From positions 1,054,001 to 1,118,000 of the forward strand of contig NZ_CP042856.1 in the NCBI RefSeq assembly GCF_008001035.1: DNA of 64,000 nucleotides, read 5' to 3'. The stretch comes from Salinibacterium sp. dk2585 (lineage in GTDB: Bacteria > Actinomycetota > Actinomycetes > Actinomycetales > Microbacteriaceae). This document shows, piece by piece, positions 17,208 to 26,107 of this stretch (its first letter is position 1; every line of letters starts with the position of its first letter). A model generated the notes under the pieces. That model was not told the DNA's origin, searched no databases, and saw nothing but the letters and a program-made list of their open reading frames with translations. Made by a program: the position numbers and the translations under genes.

Positions 17208-19412
17208 ATGGATTACGGTCACGCATTGGAGTTCGGCGCTTTCATCACGCCCACCAATTCGCAGCCACAGACGCCGGTGGCGTTGGCCCAGCTGAGTGAA
17301 CAGCTCGGGTTCGATCTCGTGACGTTCCAGGACCACCCTTATCAGCCGGCCTTCTTGGACACGTGGACGCTGCTGTCATACGCAGCGGCGGCGACATCGA
17401 CGATCCGTCTCGCACCGAACGTGCTGAACCTCCCGCTGCGACCTCCCGCTGTACTCGCGCGGGCGGCGACGTCCCTCGACCTACTCTCGGGCGGCAGATT
17501 CGAGCTCGGCTTGGGCGCGGGAGCGTTCTGGGACGCGATAGAGGCGATGGGAGGAGGGCGGCTGGCTCCAGGACAGGCTATCGAGGCTCTCGAGGAGGCG
17601 ATCGACCTCATTCGAGGCATCTGGAACCCAGACGAGCGCACACCGCTGCCGAGTGGAGAGTACTACCCGTTGTCGGGTGCGAAGAGAGGACCCGCACCTG
17701 CGCACGAGATACCGATCTGGATAGGTGCACTCAAGCCGAGGATGCTGCGCCTGACCGGGCGGAAGGCCGACGGTTGGCTGCCGAGCCTGAGCTACATCCA
17801 GCCTACGGAGATCAACTCCCACCAGGAGCGGATCGACGACGCCGCACGCGGTGTCGGGCGGAACCCAGCAGAGGTGCGGCGCCTGCTGAACGTCCCCTAC
17901 GGCATTGAGCCGAAACGGCTGGCAGAGCTCGCTCTGGTCCATGGATTCTCCACGTTCATCGTCGTTACCGACGAGCCGAGCGCACTGGCCCAGTTCGCGC
18001 AGGAGACTGCACCGATGGTGCGCGAACTCGTCGAAACGGAAAGAGTGAGGCTGGGCACAGCCGCACCGGGACGGTCATCTCGCGCACTCGCCGCCCGGCG
18101 GGACGGGATCTCCTACGACGAGTTGCCCGCTTCCCTGCGAGGCAAGGCGATCGAGCCGGGCGACTTCGCCTACCGTGCCGTGCGGTCCACCTACATGCGC
18201 GGCGGCGCCCCCGGAATCGTACTCCGTCCCGAAGACACCGCAGGGGTGCAGGACGCCGTCGCATTCGCCCGCGCTCACCGGGATCTGCCGCTGGGAATCC
18301 GCAGCGGCGGGCACGGCGTCAGCGGCCGCAGCACGAACGATGGAGGAATCGTCATAGATCTTGCCGGACTGCGCGAGATCGAGATTCTCGACGAACAACG
18401 ACGGTTGGTGCGCGTCGGTCCTGGAGCTCGCTGGCAGGAGGTCGCGCGTGCGCTCGAACCGTACGGGTGGGCGATCACCAGCGGCGACTATGGCGGCGTC
18501 GGCGTCGGCGGGCTCGCCACCGCCGGGGGCATCGGATTCCTCGGCCGCGAACACGGCCTGACCATCGACCAGCTGGTCGCAGCGGAGGTCGTCCTGGCCG
18601 ACGGCACGCTCGTCCGTGCCTCCGAGGACGAGAACCCGGACCTGTTCTGGGCCGTGCGAGGAGCCGGCGCCAACGTCGGGATCGTCGTCTCCTTCGAGTT
18701 CGAGGCGACGCCGACCGGGAACGTCGCATGGGTTCAACTGGCCTTCGACGCCTCCGATGCAGCATCCCTGCTCCAGCGATATGCGGACGCGACGGACAAC
18801 GCCCCGCGCGACACGACGCTCTTCCTTGTCGCCGGCACGACACGTGCCGCAACCACTCCGGTTGCGCGTCTCTACGGTGTGATCGATTCGGATGATGCCT
18901 CCGTGATCATCGAGCGGCTCCAGCCATTCCTCGCGATCGCCCCGCTGTTGCAGCAATCCGTGCAACTCGGCTCCTACGCCGACGTCATCTCGAACGCCCC
19001 CGACACGTCCCACGATGGACGAGGTGAACCGGGTTTCCGCTCCGGCCTGCTCAACGAGTTCGGTCCCGAGACGGTATCCGTCGCCGCAGAGCTTGTGTTG
19101 TCCGGCAGCACGCCGTGGTTCCAGCTTCGCCCTGTCGGCGGAGCCATCGCCGACGTCCCCGAACAGGCGACCGCCTACGCGCACCGCAGAGCCCGATACT
19201 CCGTCACCGCAATCGGTCGCTCTGCCTCCTTCGACGGACTCTGGAAACGCCTCGAGGAGAGGTTCGATGGCCTCTATCTGAGCTTCGAGTCACGCACCGG
19301 ACCAGACATCGTGGCTCAGGCATTTCCACCCGCGACCCTTGAACGGCTTCGGGCGCTCAAGGAGAAGCACGACCCCGAGGGCCTTTTCCGCGACAACTTT
19401 CCCGTCCGATAG
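17208..19412 (+). CDS. Fused luciferase-like oxidoreductase and FAD-linked oxidase
   Basis: A 734-residue two-enzyme fusion. Residues 1 to about 285 form an LLM-class TIM barrel (FGAFITPTNSQPQTPVALAQ, LDLLSGGRFELGLGAGAFWD, PIWIGALKPRMLRLTGRKAD). After a short linker, residues from about 325 to the end form a BBE-type FAD-linked oxidase with VLRPEDTAGVQDAV, the flavin-binding RSGGHGVSGRS including the His used for covalent attachment, VGVGGLATAGGIGF, and the C-terminal HDPEGLFRDNFPV. The Cys used for a second covalent bond in berberine-bridge-type enzymes is not seen at the expected place (SGDYGGVGVGG). ATG preceded by GAGGGAGCCCGAAGCC. The substrate is unknown; the downstream SDR is probably co-transcribed. 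Confidence 0.85.
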   Translation: MDYGHALEFGAFITPTNSQPQTPVALAQLSEQLGFDLVTFQDHPYQPAFLDTWTLLSYAAAATSTIRLAPNVLNLPLRPPAVLARAATSLDLLSGGRFELGLGAGAFWDAIEAMGGGRLAPGQAIEALEEAIDLIRGIWNPDERTPLPSGEYYPLSGAKRGPAPAHEIPIWIGALKPRMLRLTGRKADGWLPSLSYIQPTEINSHQERIDDAARGVGRNPAEVRRLLNVPYGIEPKRLAELALVHGFSTFIVVTDEPSALAQFAQETAPMVRELVETERVRLGTAAPGRSSRALAARRDGISYDELPASLRGKAIEPGDFAYRAVRSTYMRGGAPGIVLRPEDTAGVQDAVAFARAHRDLPLGIRSGGHGVSGRSTNDGGIVIDLAGLREIEILDEQRRLVRVGPGARWQEVARALEPYGWAITSGDYGGVGVGGLATAGGIGFLGREHGLTIDQLVAAEVVLADGTLVRASEDENPDLFWAVRGAGANVGIVVSFEFEATPTGNVAWVQLAFDASDAASLLQRYADATDNAPRDTTLFLVAGTTRAATTPVARLYGVIDSDDASVIIERLQPFLAIAPLLQQSVQLGSYADVISNAPDTSHDGRGEPGFRSGLLNEFGPETVSVAAELVLSGSTPWFQLRPVGGAIADVPEQATAYAHRRARYSVTAIGRSASFDGLWKRLEERFDGLYLSFESRTGPDIVAQAFPPATLERLRALKEKHDPEGLFRDNFPVR

Positions 19413-19490
19413 CCCATCGCAACATACCGTGAACCGCCGACGGCGGCCGTTAGCCCCGTTTCGTGGGCGTCAAGTATAAGGAGAAGTAGA

Positions 19491-20285
19491 GTGGGGAAAT
19501 TGAGTGGCCGCACTGGTCTCGTCACCGGTGCAGGGCAGGGCATCGGCGCAGCGATCGCGAGGAGACTGGTCCTCGACGGCGCCAACGTCGTCATTTTCGA
19601 CCTGAACGCCGAGCCTGCGTCCTCTCTGGCCGAAGAGCTGAACGCCATTGGGTCCGAGGGGGGCGCGGTCTCTGTCATGGGATCGGTGACGGACGCCGAC
19701 GACATCGCGAAGGCGTTCGACGTCGGACGTTCGGCGTTCGGTGAGGTGGATCTGCTCGTTAACAACGCCGGGACGTCAGGGCTGTCCCTCGTCGCAGAAA
19801 CGGAGGAACCGTCCTGGGATCGCATTGTGGATGTCGTGCTGAAGGGAACCTTCCTCGTGAGCAAGGAGTTCGGTCGTCGTCTCATCGCGGCCGGTGGTCC
19901 GGGCGCCGTCGTGAACGTGAGCTCCCTGAATTGGCAGGCGCCGTCAGAAGGCATCGCCGCATACAGCGCGGCCAAGGCCGGGGTAGTGCAGCTCACCAAC
20001 AGCCTCGCGCTGGAGTGGGGACCTCATCGGATTCGGGCGAACTCCATCGCACCCGGTTCGACCGAGACGCCAATGCTCGATTCGATCCTGACAGACCGGA
20101 TGCGTCACGAGTTCCTCACTCGTACTCCTCTCGCACGACTCGGCAACGGGGAGGATATCGCGATGGTGGTCTCCTTCCTCCTTTCGGAGGAAGCGAGGTG
20201 GGTCACGGGTGCCGTCGTTCCTGTCGATGGCGGTCAGCACATCCGGTTGCTCCAGTCCTATTGGAACATGATGAACGACGCATAA
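19491..20285 (+). CDS. SDR-family oxidoreductase
   Basis: A 264-residue classical short-chain dehydrogenase. It has the cofactor motif TGAGQGIG, LVNNAGTSG, catalytic Ser in VNVSSLNW, YSAAK with the Tyr and Lys, and the C-terminal VPVDGGQHI. The GTG start is preceded by AAGGAGAAGTAGA. It follows the LLM-FAD fusion by 78 bases and likely acts on the same pathway, reducing or oxidising a carbonyl/alcohol intermediate. Substrate not identifiable. A strong terminator follows. Confidence 0.88.
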   Translation: MGKLSGRTGLVTGAGQGIGAAIARRLVLDGANVVIFDLNAEPASSLAEELNAIGSEGGAVSVMGSVTDADDIAKAFDVGRSAFGEVDLLVNNAGTSGLSLVAETEEPSWDRIVDVVLKGTFLVSKEFGRRLIAAGGPGAVVNVSSLNWQAPSEGIAAYSAAKAGVVQLTNSLALEWGPHRIRANSIAPGSTETPMLDSILTDRMRHEFLTRTPLARLGNGEDIAMVVSFLLSEEARWVTGAVVPVDGGQHIRLLQSYWNMMNDA

Positions 20286-20308
20286 GCAGCGTCACCTAGG
20301 CACATGCG

Positions 20309-20340
20309 GGGGAGCATCGGCAATCACGCCGATGCTCCCC
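20309..20340. terminator. Bidirectional hairpin terminator
   Basis: GGGGAGCATCGG (20309-20320) and CCGATGCTCCCC (20329-20340) form a perfect 12-bp stem with the loop CAATCACG. It separates the convergent SDR and LuxR-type genes. Confidence 0.85.
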
Positions 20341-20354
20341 AGCTCGCTGTGCAC

Positions 20355-23090
20355 TCAGGTGAGCTCCAGCTCTTTGAGCTGTCGGCGAGACGTGATCTCG
20401 AGTTTGCGGAAGATGTTGCGCAGGTGGGACTCGATCGTGCGCGGACTCAAGAACAGCTGGCTGCCGACCTCCCGCGACGTCGCGCCAGTGGCAACCAGTC
20501 GTGCGATGTGCAGTTCCTGGGCCGTGAGTTCGTCGCTCGGACGGGCAGTCCGCTTTCGCGGATGCTCGCCGGTGGCATGCAGCTCGCGCGCGGCTCGCTC
20601 GGCAAAGGCTTCGACGCCCATGTCTGACAGGAGCTCGTGGGCGATACGAAGATGATCGCGTGCCTCTTGACGGCGCCCTTCACGGCGTAACCATTCGCCG
20701 TAGACCAGATGGGCTCGCGCGGCCTCGCGAGCGATTCTCGTCCCACTGAGATGCGCGATTGCTGCGAGATAGTGCTCTTCTGCGGCAGCACCAGTGATGG
20801 TCAAGGCGCGGGAACGCGCCTCAAGCCCGAGGGCCCAAGCGGAACCAGAGGCGCGGGCTCGCGAACTGAAACGCTCGAGGGCGTGGGCCGCGCTCTCCTG
20901 GTCGCCCGCACGAACGGACGCTTCGATCAACTCGGGCAGGCCGATGGTGCTGAGCGAAAGCTCGGCAGAGTCACACGTCTTCGCTGCAGCACGTTGCGCG
21001 AGCGAATAATCGCCGAGCCCGTTGTGGAGCACGGCGCTCGCATAGTGCGCCAATGCCGCTTCTCCGCTCCCCTCGGGAACGCGCTCGTCACGGAGCGTGA
21101 GATCATTTGACTCTGCTACGACGGCACGGTCACCGCGCCACGCGGCCAGCACCGCTCGGATACGACGCAGCCGAAATCCGCCAGTCGATTCCGTGACAAT
21201 CTCGGCCTCGGCGCCCAGCTCTTCCGCACGGGCGATCTTGCCGCTGAACGTCAAGACGTGGGCATGGAAAACCAATGCGGCAGGCAGTCGTGCCAGTGCC
21301 CCCGTACTGCGCGACAAGGTGACATCGTATTCGGCGAGCTCATGAGCTCGTTCCTCATCGAGGATTCCGACCGCAAGTCGGCTTGCCAGCCAAAGCCACG
21401 GCTGGCTGCCACCTTCCACAACGGTGCCCTCGTTGATTGACTGGCTCAGCGCGTCTAATGCCAGCCGCAGACGGGGGGTGCCCGCCTCGACCCCGCGCAC
21501 AATTGTCACCGCGAGGCCGTCAAGGAGCAGGTCTACCGGCCGGGGAGGGTCGACAGTCGGCGCAGCCAGAGCGCGATCGGCAATGAGCGCCACCTTTGGC
21601 AGTCCGTTGATAATCGCTGTATCCAGTGCGTGCAGATACGTTTCACGAGACAGCGCAGGGTCGGACGAGGCAAGCGTCGCAGCGGCATCCGCCAGCATCT
21701 CCGGCACCTCTGCCACCTGATTGATATGGAACGCGATCTGGGCGCGCAGCAGTTGGATGCGAGCACGTTCCAGCGCATTGGGCGAGCCGCCCTCAGCCGT
21801 CGTGAGCAGGTCCAACGCCGCCTGGGATGCGCCGGCGCTATGCATCGCCTGCGCCGCTTCCAGCGCGCGCCTGGTGCGCTCCGCCACCTCAGGGGTGAGT
21901 TCCGTTGACCGCTGCAGGAACGCGCCGGCCGCAGCGTAGCCGCCGCGAGCACGCGCCCGCCCTGCCGAACGCTCCAGATCTGCGGCCGCCTCCTCGTCGA
22001 CCCCCCGCACCGCCTGAGCGCGGTGCCATGCGCGTCGGTCGGGGTCGAGGTCGGCGTCAGTGGCGGCGGCCAAGGCGCTGTGTACGCGGCGACGATCCGC
22101 GGGATTCGCGGCTCGATACACGGCCGAGCGCACCAAGGGGTGGCGAAACCGCACCCGAGAATCGATCTCAATCAGTCCGGCGGCTTCTGCGGGTGCGGCT
22201 GACCCCGAATCCATACCGAGCTCGATGATTGCGCGGCAGAGCAGCACCGGGTCTCCGGTCGGTTCGGCCGCGGCGGCGAGCAGCAGCAACTGCGTCGCCT
22301 CGGGCAAGTCATTCGAACGACGTTGGAATCCGTGCTCGATGCGGCCCGGAACATCCGACAGATCCGGCAGTGCGTATCCGCCCGCAAGCCTCGCTGCCGC
22401 GACGTTCGCGGGAAGCTCCAGGAGCGCAAGGGGGTTGCCTCGTGCCTCTGCGATGATCCGTTCGCGTACCTCATTGTCCAACGGCGCTAGAAACGCGGTG
22501 TCCAACAGCCTGCGCGCAGCCGCACCGTCGAGTCCGGTCAACTTTAACCCCGGCAGGCCAGAGAAGACGCTCGGAACGCCGCCGACATCGCGCACGCCGA
22601 ACACCATTGCCAGCCGCTCGGCATCAACCCGCCGGGCCACGAATGCCACAACTTCGGCAGAAGCCTGGTCCAGCCACTGGGCGTCGTCGACAAGACAGAG
22701 CAGCGGGCCTTGCTCGGCGACCTCGGCGACCAGGTTGAGAGTGGCGAGTCCAATGAGAAACCTGTCCGGCGCCGGACCGCTTCGCATGCCCAGGGCGACT
22801 CCGAGAGCTCTCTGCTGCGGCTCGGGTAGTGCGCTGAGGTGCTCGAGAAACGGGGCGCAGAATTGATGAAGCCCGGCGAACGCGAACTGGGTCTCCGCCT
22901 CGATACCCGTCGAGGACTCCACACGGAATCGAGAGGCAACCGCCGCATCGCGGAGATGCTCCAGCAGCGCGGTCTTGCCCATTCCCGCGTCGCCGTGCAC
23001 GACGAGCACCGCGCTGCGGCCAGCTTGCGCCTCGACCAGCAACTGCTCGACCTCGCGGCACTCCAGGCTTCTACCCAGAAGCTTCGACAC
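20355..23090 (-). CDS. Large ATP-binding LuxR-family (LAL) regulator
   Basis: A 911-residue MalT/LAL-type transcriptional activator. N-terminal AAA/NTPase part has Walker A GDAGMGKT at residues 33-40 and Walker B LLCLVDDAQWLD. A long helical (TPR-like) middle region follows. The C-terminal LuxR HTH is ELTAQELHIARLVATGATSR with SPRTIESHLRNIFRKL. Such proteins bind ATP and a small ligand and activate nearby secondary-metabolism or catabolic operons. It converges on the LLM-FAD/SDR unit and diverges from a small-ORF/MerR cluster, so either could be a target. The start has GAACGGGAGCGAACGTGTCG upstream and is not certain. Confidence 0.9.
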   Translation of the reverse strand: MSKLLGRSLECREVEQLLVEAQAGRSAVLVVHGDAGMGKTALLEHLRDAAVASRFRVESSTGIEAETQFAFAGLHQFCAPFLEHLSALPEPQQRALGVALGMRSGPAPDRFLIGLATLNLVAEVAEQGPLLCLVDDAQWLDQASAEVVAFVARRVDAERLAMVFGVRDVGGVPSVFSGLPGLKLTGLDGAAARRLLDTAFLAPLDNEVRERIIAEARGNPLALLELPANVAAARLAGGYALPDLSDVPGRIEHGFQRRSNDLPEATQLLLLAAAAEPTGDPVLLCRAIIELGMDSGSAAPAEAAGLIEIDSRVRFRHPLVRSAVYRAANPADRRRVHSALAAATDADLDPDRRAWHRAQAVRGVDEEAAADLERSAGRARARGGYAAAGAFLQRSTELTPEVAERTRRALEAAQAMHSAGASQAALDLLTTAEGGSPNALERARIQLLRAQIAFHINQVAEVPEMLADAAATLASSDPALSRETYLHALDTAIINGLPKVALIADRALAAPTVDPPRPVDLLLDGLAVTIVRGVEAGTPRLRLALDALSQSINEGTVVEGGSQPWLWLASRLAVGILDEERAHELAEYDVTLSRSTGALARLPAALVFHAHVLTFSGKIARAEELGAEAEIVTESTGGFRLRRIRAVLAAWRGDRAVVAESNDLTLRDERVPEGSGEAALAHYASAVLHNGLGDYSLAQRAAAKTCDSAELSLSTIGLPELIEASVRAGDQESAAHALERFSSRARASGSAWALGLEARSRALTITGAAAEEHYLAAIAHLSGTRIAREAARAHLVYGEWLRREGRRQEARDHLRIAHELLSDMGVEAFAERAARELHATGEHPRKRTARPSDELTAQELHIARLVATGATSREVGSQLFLSPRTIESHLRNIFRKLEITSRRQLKELELT

Positions 23091-23155
23091 GTTCGCTCCC
23101 GTTCAGAGATAGACAGTTCCTGGAACCGAAGGATGTGTACCACACCATATATCGC

Positions 23156-23183
23156 CGACACCGGCGAATCGACACCGGCGAAT
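23156..23183. repeat. Tandem 14-bp direct repeat
   Basis: CGACACCGGCGAAT occurs twice back to back, 66 bases upstream of the LAL regulator start and about 175 bases before the small ORF at 23358. It could be a regulator site in this divergent region. Confidence 0.55.
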
Positions 23184-23357
23184 ACGGGTGTGTATCTGGA
23201 TCAACCGCGTGCCCGGAGCACTGTGTCACCCCCACTCGAAGCTTCTACGTAGTTCATCGCACCGACCGGGTGCGCCGCTCGGTGCTTTTCACCGACGCGA
23301 GGTGAGGCCTCTCTGAATGAGGCTGAAGGCATCAAACCTCGATCGAAGGAGAAGACC

Positions 23358-23477
23358 ATGGGATCTGTCACGACCGATGATTCGGCGACTCCGCTGGAGG
23401 GGCCAATCAGTCTTGCCGCTGCGCTCGCCTCCATCATGTTGAGCCTGAACGTCGGCGAAACGCGAATTCCTCAGTAA
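23358..23477 (+). CDS. 39-residue small ORF before the MerR gene
   Basis: ATG at 23358 with AAGGAGAAGACC upstream, stop at 23475-23477. The peptide has an acidic front (TTDDSATPLEG) and a helical hydrophobic part (ISLAAALASIMLSLN), no Cys and no signal peptide. The MerR gene starts 13 bases later with its own SD. I recognise no family; it is loosely similar to the small LPxT-type ORFs at 24253 and 43383. The excellent ribosome site is the main support. Confidence 0.5.
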   Translation: MGSVTTDDSATPLEGPISLAAALASIMLSLNVGETRIPQ

Positions 23478-23490
23478 GGAGGATGAGACC

Positions 23491-24219
23491 GTGGCATGGA
23501 GTACGCGTGAGCTCGCTGAACTCGCAGGAACGACCGTAAACGCCATTCGGCATTACCACCGAATTGGTCTGCTGGACGAGCCGGAACGCAGTCACAACGG
23601 ATACAAGCAGTACGGCACCGATGAGTTGGTGCGTCTACTGCGGATCCTCAGGTTGGTGGACCTTGGCGTGCCGCTGGCGAAGATCGCCGATGTCGGAGCG
23701 GGCGGGGTCACTACGACGACGATACTGAAGGAGCAGAGTGCGGAGCTCAAGTCGCGTATCGTGCGACTGCAACGCGCGCGTGCCGATATCGCAGCGATCC
23801 TGCGTTATGACGCGCCCACCGACGCCCCCGCCGGCTTCGTGGCTGTCGCAGCACGACTGTCGGAGTCAGACAAGTCGATGCTCCACATCACGAACCGGCT
23901 CTACGATGCCGACGCGATGACCGATTTGCGGCGGATGGTGGAGTTCGATGCCGATAGCAGCGACGCCGGGCCAGCGATCGATACCCTGCCAGCGGATGCG
24001 GATGAGGAAACGCGAGAACGGCTTGCTGCTGACCTCGCGCCCATCCTTGCCCGGCACCTGGTCGACTATCCATGGCTGACGAACCCGGTCAAGCACCTCT
24101 CTCAGGGGCCGCGTGTCACGCAACACACGTTCGTTGAAGCGCTCGCGGCACTGTACAACCCTGCCCAACTGGATGTGCTCGCGCGCGCCGGAAACCTCGC
24201 CGGAAGAACGACCGGCTGA
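23491..24219 (+). CDS. MerR-family regulator
   Basis: A 242-residue MerR protein. The winged HTH at residues 3-70 reads STRELAELAGTTVNAIRHYH and HNGYKQYGTDELVRLLRILR, followed by the dimerisation coil (LKEQSAELKSRIVRLQRARA) and a C-terminal helical domain of about 120 residues of TipA/ligand-binding size, without conserved metal-binding cysteines. GTG start with AAGGAGGATGAGACC. It stands between two small ORFs that share strong SD sites, suggesting one transcript that encodes peptide, regulator and peptide. Confidence 0.88.
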   Translation: MAWSTRELAELAGTTVNAIRHYHRIGLLDEPERSHNGYKQYGTDELVRLLRILRLVDLGVPLAKIADVGAGGVTTTTILKEQSAELKSRIVRLQRARADIAAILRYDAPTDAPAGFVAVAARLSESDKSMLHITNRLYDADAMTDLRRMVEFDADSSDAGPAIDTLPADADEETRERLAADLAPILARHLVDYPWLTNPVKHLSQGPRVTQHTFVEALAALYNPAQLDVLARAGNLAGRTTG

Positions 24220-24252
24220 CGGCCTGCGACGGGCCACCACAGGAGGCAATCC

Positions 24253-24384
24253 ATGTACGAAATCCGACCGAGCGACATCACCTTGCCGCCGACAGTGTCC
24301 ATCGATCTCAGTCATCTCGTCGTGGCAGCGCTTGAGGCTGCGGCCACGATGGGCCACGCCAACGAGTCGAAGCCAGCGGCATGA
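24253..24384 (+). CDS. 43-residue small ORF with LPPTxSID motif
   Basis: ATG at 24253 preceded by CAGGAGGCAATCC, stop at 24382-24384. The peptide contains ITLPPTVSIDLSHLVVAALE. A peptide encoded 16 kb away (40579-40719) has IALPPTYSID in the same position, with different codons for the same residues, so the motif is conserved as protein. No signal peptide, no Cys. It follows the MerR gene by 33 bases. Function unknown; a signalling peptide, a modified-peptide precursor or a small regulator are possible. Confidence 0.65.
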   Translation: MYEIRPSDITLPPTVSIDLSHLVVAALEAAATMGHANESKPAA

Positions 24385-24387
24385 CGT

Positions 24388-24558
24388 GTGACGTTCGTCG
24401 GCGAAGTCGTGCTCATCGTGTGGCTGCTCGGGTGGGTCGCTCGACGCCCTCGCGGTGATTTCCGGCTGCCAGGGACGCCTGACGTGGGCCACGCGAAGGT
24501 GCCGCTGAGCGGCGCGACTGCACAGACGGACCCGTCCGGGGTCACGGGGCCGAACTGA
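24388..24558 (+). CDS. Possible 56-residue membrane protein
   Basis: GTG start 3 bases after the small ORF. The product begins with a hydrophobic stretch (FVGEVVLIVWLLGWVA) and has a polar Pro/Gly-rich tail. It overlaps the end of the convergent gene by 17 bases. There is no good SD; translation may be coupled to the preceding small ORF. No family recognised. Confidence 0.3.
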   Translation: MTFVGEVVLIVWLLGWVARRPRGDFRLPGTPDVGHAKVPLSGATAQTDPSGVTGPN

Positions 24559-25468
24559 CGACCTGCGTGTCTACCGCAGAGTACGACACGGTCGTTCCCG
24601 CAGGGACTGCACCCATCGCTGTCGTAGTGACCTCTCGCTCTCCGATGTAGCGCCCGGTGGCGGGGTCGATGATGATCTCCAGGCGGTCATGGGCGCCGGT
24701 TGGTTCAACGCTGAAGGCAGTTCCGGTCCGACCGTCGAGCACGGCGGTGTCCTGAGTAATCCGGATGCTTGGGAGCAGCGCGATCGCTTCGTAAAGCACG
24801 GCCCGCTGCGGCGCACTCATGGTGCCATCCCGCAGTAGCTCTGCCGCGAAGTGGAGGACGCCCTCGTCGCTGGGGTCGGTGGTGGCCCGCAGATAGGTGA
24901 GGGCCTCTCTCGGAGCATCGGGAAGATCGCCGAGGTCTACGTCCCCACCGAGCTCGCGCAATTCGATGAAGCGGCCGTTTGCAGCATGTGTGACCTGTAC
25001 TATCCCGCTCGCCAACGTGGATTCCCAGTCGCGTTGCGCTGCGTCTTGCGCGCCGTCTCCATAGAAATCTGTCGCCGGTTTCGCGGTGACACGCTGTACC
25101 CAGTTCTCGGTGTTGTCGCTAGGCATCCATACTTCTGTCGTCGAAGGCGCGATGTAGCCGGTGACGGTGCCGTTGGCGTCTGATTCGCCAGCGAAGTAGG
25201 CGGCGTCGGTCGTCACCTTCAGGTACTGGCCGGGGCCGACGACCGGGTCGGCGACCGTGATCGTCTGCGCAGACGCAACACGGAGCACTTCGGCGGCTTT
25301 CGCCGCGGGCATCCCGGGCAAGATGACGCCGGCCGCGACGATCGCCGCCGCCACGGGCAGTGCTGCCATGCCGAGGACCAGCCCTCGAGGGTGCCGACTG
25401 GGCGGATGCTCGACGCTTTCCTTGACGATGCTACGGAGGGCGGCGCGTTGAGGACTGGTGAGGGTCAT
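24542..25468 (-). CDS. CU044_5270-family membrane-anchored protein (anti-sigma-like position)
   Basis: A 308-residue protein with a short cytoplasmic front of about 28 residues, one helix (LVLGMAALPVAAAIVAAGVI) and a long extracytoplasmic domain with FSVEPTGAHDRLEIIIDPAT near the end, as in the CU044_5270 family. Its ATG overlaps the stop of the ECF sigma gene (ATGA). The genetic pairing suggests it acts as a membrane anti-sigma or sensor, though its cytoplasmic part lacks a typical zinc anti-sigma fold. The family call is good, the role is inferred. Confidence 0.8.
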   Translation of the reverse strand: MTLTSPQRAALRSIVKESVEHPPSRHPRGLVLGMAALPVAAAIVAAGVILPGMPAAKAAEVLRVASAQTITVADPVVGPGQYLKVTTDAAYFAGESDANGTVTGYIAPSTTEVWMPSDNTENWVQRVTAKPATDFYGDGAQDAAQRDWESTLASGIVQVTHAANGRFIELRELGGDVDLGDLPDAPREALTYLRATTDPSDEGVLHFAAELLRDGTMSAPQRAVLYEAIALLPSIRITQDTAVLDGRTGTAFSVEPTGAHDRLEIIIDPATGRYIGEREVTTTAMGAVPAGTTVSYSAVDTQVVSSAP

Positions 25469-26010
25469 AGCGATGTCCTGACTTCAGTGGTGGCCAATAC
25501 AGGGGAGAGCTGGGCGGCGAGCCGCTGTTTTGCCCGGTGGAGGCGGGACTTGACAGTCCCCGCCGGAATGGAGAGCATCTTCGCGGCCTCCGCCTCGCTA
25601 AGGCCCTCGATCACGCAGAGGGTCACAACGTCCCGGTGCGCTTTGGTGAGCTCGCTCAAAGCGCTGAGCGCGGGGCCGTCGTCATCAATCGCCTCAACGT
25701 GCGGTGCCGGCGGAACCCTCTCAAGCAGGTCCCGGTAGCGCCGTGCAGATCGCGAGACGTTCCGCGCGGAGTGTCCCGCGGTGACCAACAGCCACGGCAG
25801 GAGCGATCCGTCCACAAATCGCACGCTCGCTCTCTTGCGCCACGCTTCGAGAAAGGTGATTCCCACGACATCCTTGGCGTCGTCGTGAGTTGGAACGAGT
25901 GCGAGGCAGTGGCGGAAGATCCTTTGCTCGTGCCGGTCGAATATGCGTGCGAACGCTTCGCCGTCTCCTGCCAGTGCCAGCTGCCATTCCTCGGCGTCGG
26001 TGGTGCTCAT
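25465..26010 (-). CDS. ECF-type RNA polymerase sigma factor
   Basis: A 181-residue group 4 sigma factor. Region 2 includes FARIFDRHEQRIFRHCLALV and DVVGITFLEAWRKR; region 4 includes VVTLCVIEGLSEAEAAKMLS and IPAGTVKSRLHRAKQRL, the HTH that contacts the -35 box. ATG at 26010 follows CATTACAGGT; a GTG at 26028 in frame is an alternative. The downstream partner is the membrane protein described above. Targets are not visible here. Confidence 0.9.
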   Translation of the reverse strand: MSTTDAEEWQLALAGDGEAFARIFDRHEQRIFRHCLALVPTHDDAKDVVGITFLEAWRKRASVRFVDGSLLPWLLVTAGHSARNVSRSARRYRDLLERVPPAPHVEAIDDDGPALSALSELTKAHRDVVTLCVIEGLSEAEAAKMLSIPAGTVKSRLHRAKQRLAAQLSPVLATTEVRTSL

Positions 26011-26107
26011 ACCTGTAATGTCCGGCACCCCTCAGAAAGTTCCATCGGCGCCGATCTGTTTGAAATTCATGGACTGAGCAGAATCGGCATCGGCAACGGC
26101 CGCGCTT

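Noticed and set aside
18075-19184. 369-residue minus-strand frame over the FAD-oxidase part
   Set aside because: Antisense shadow of the fused flavoenzyme; no recognisable domain.
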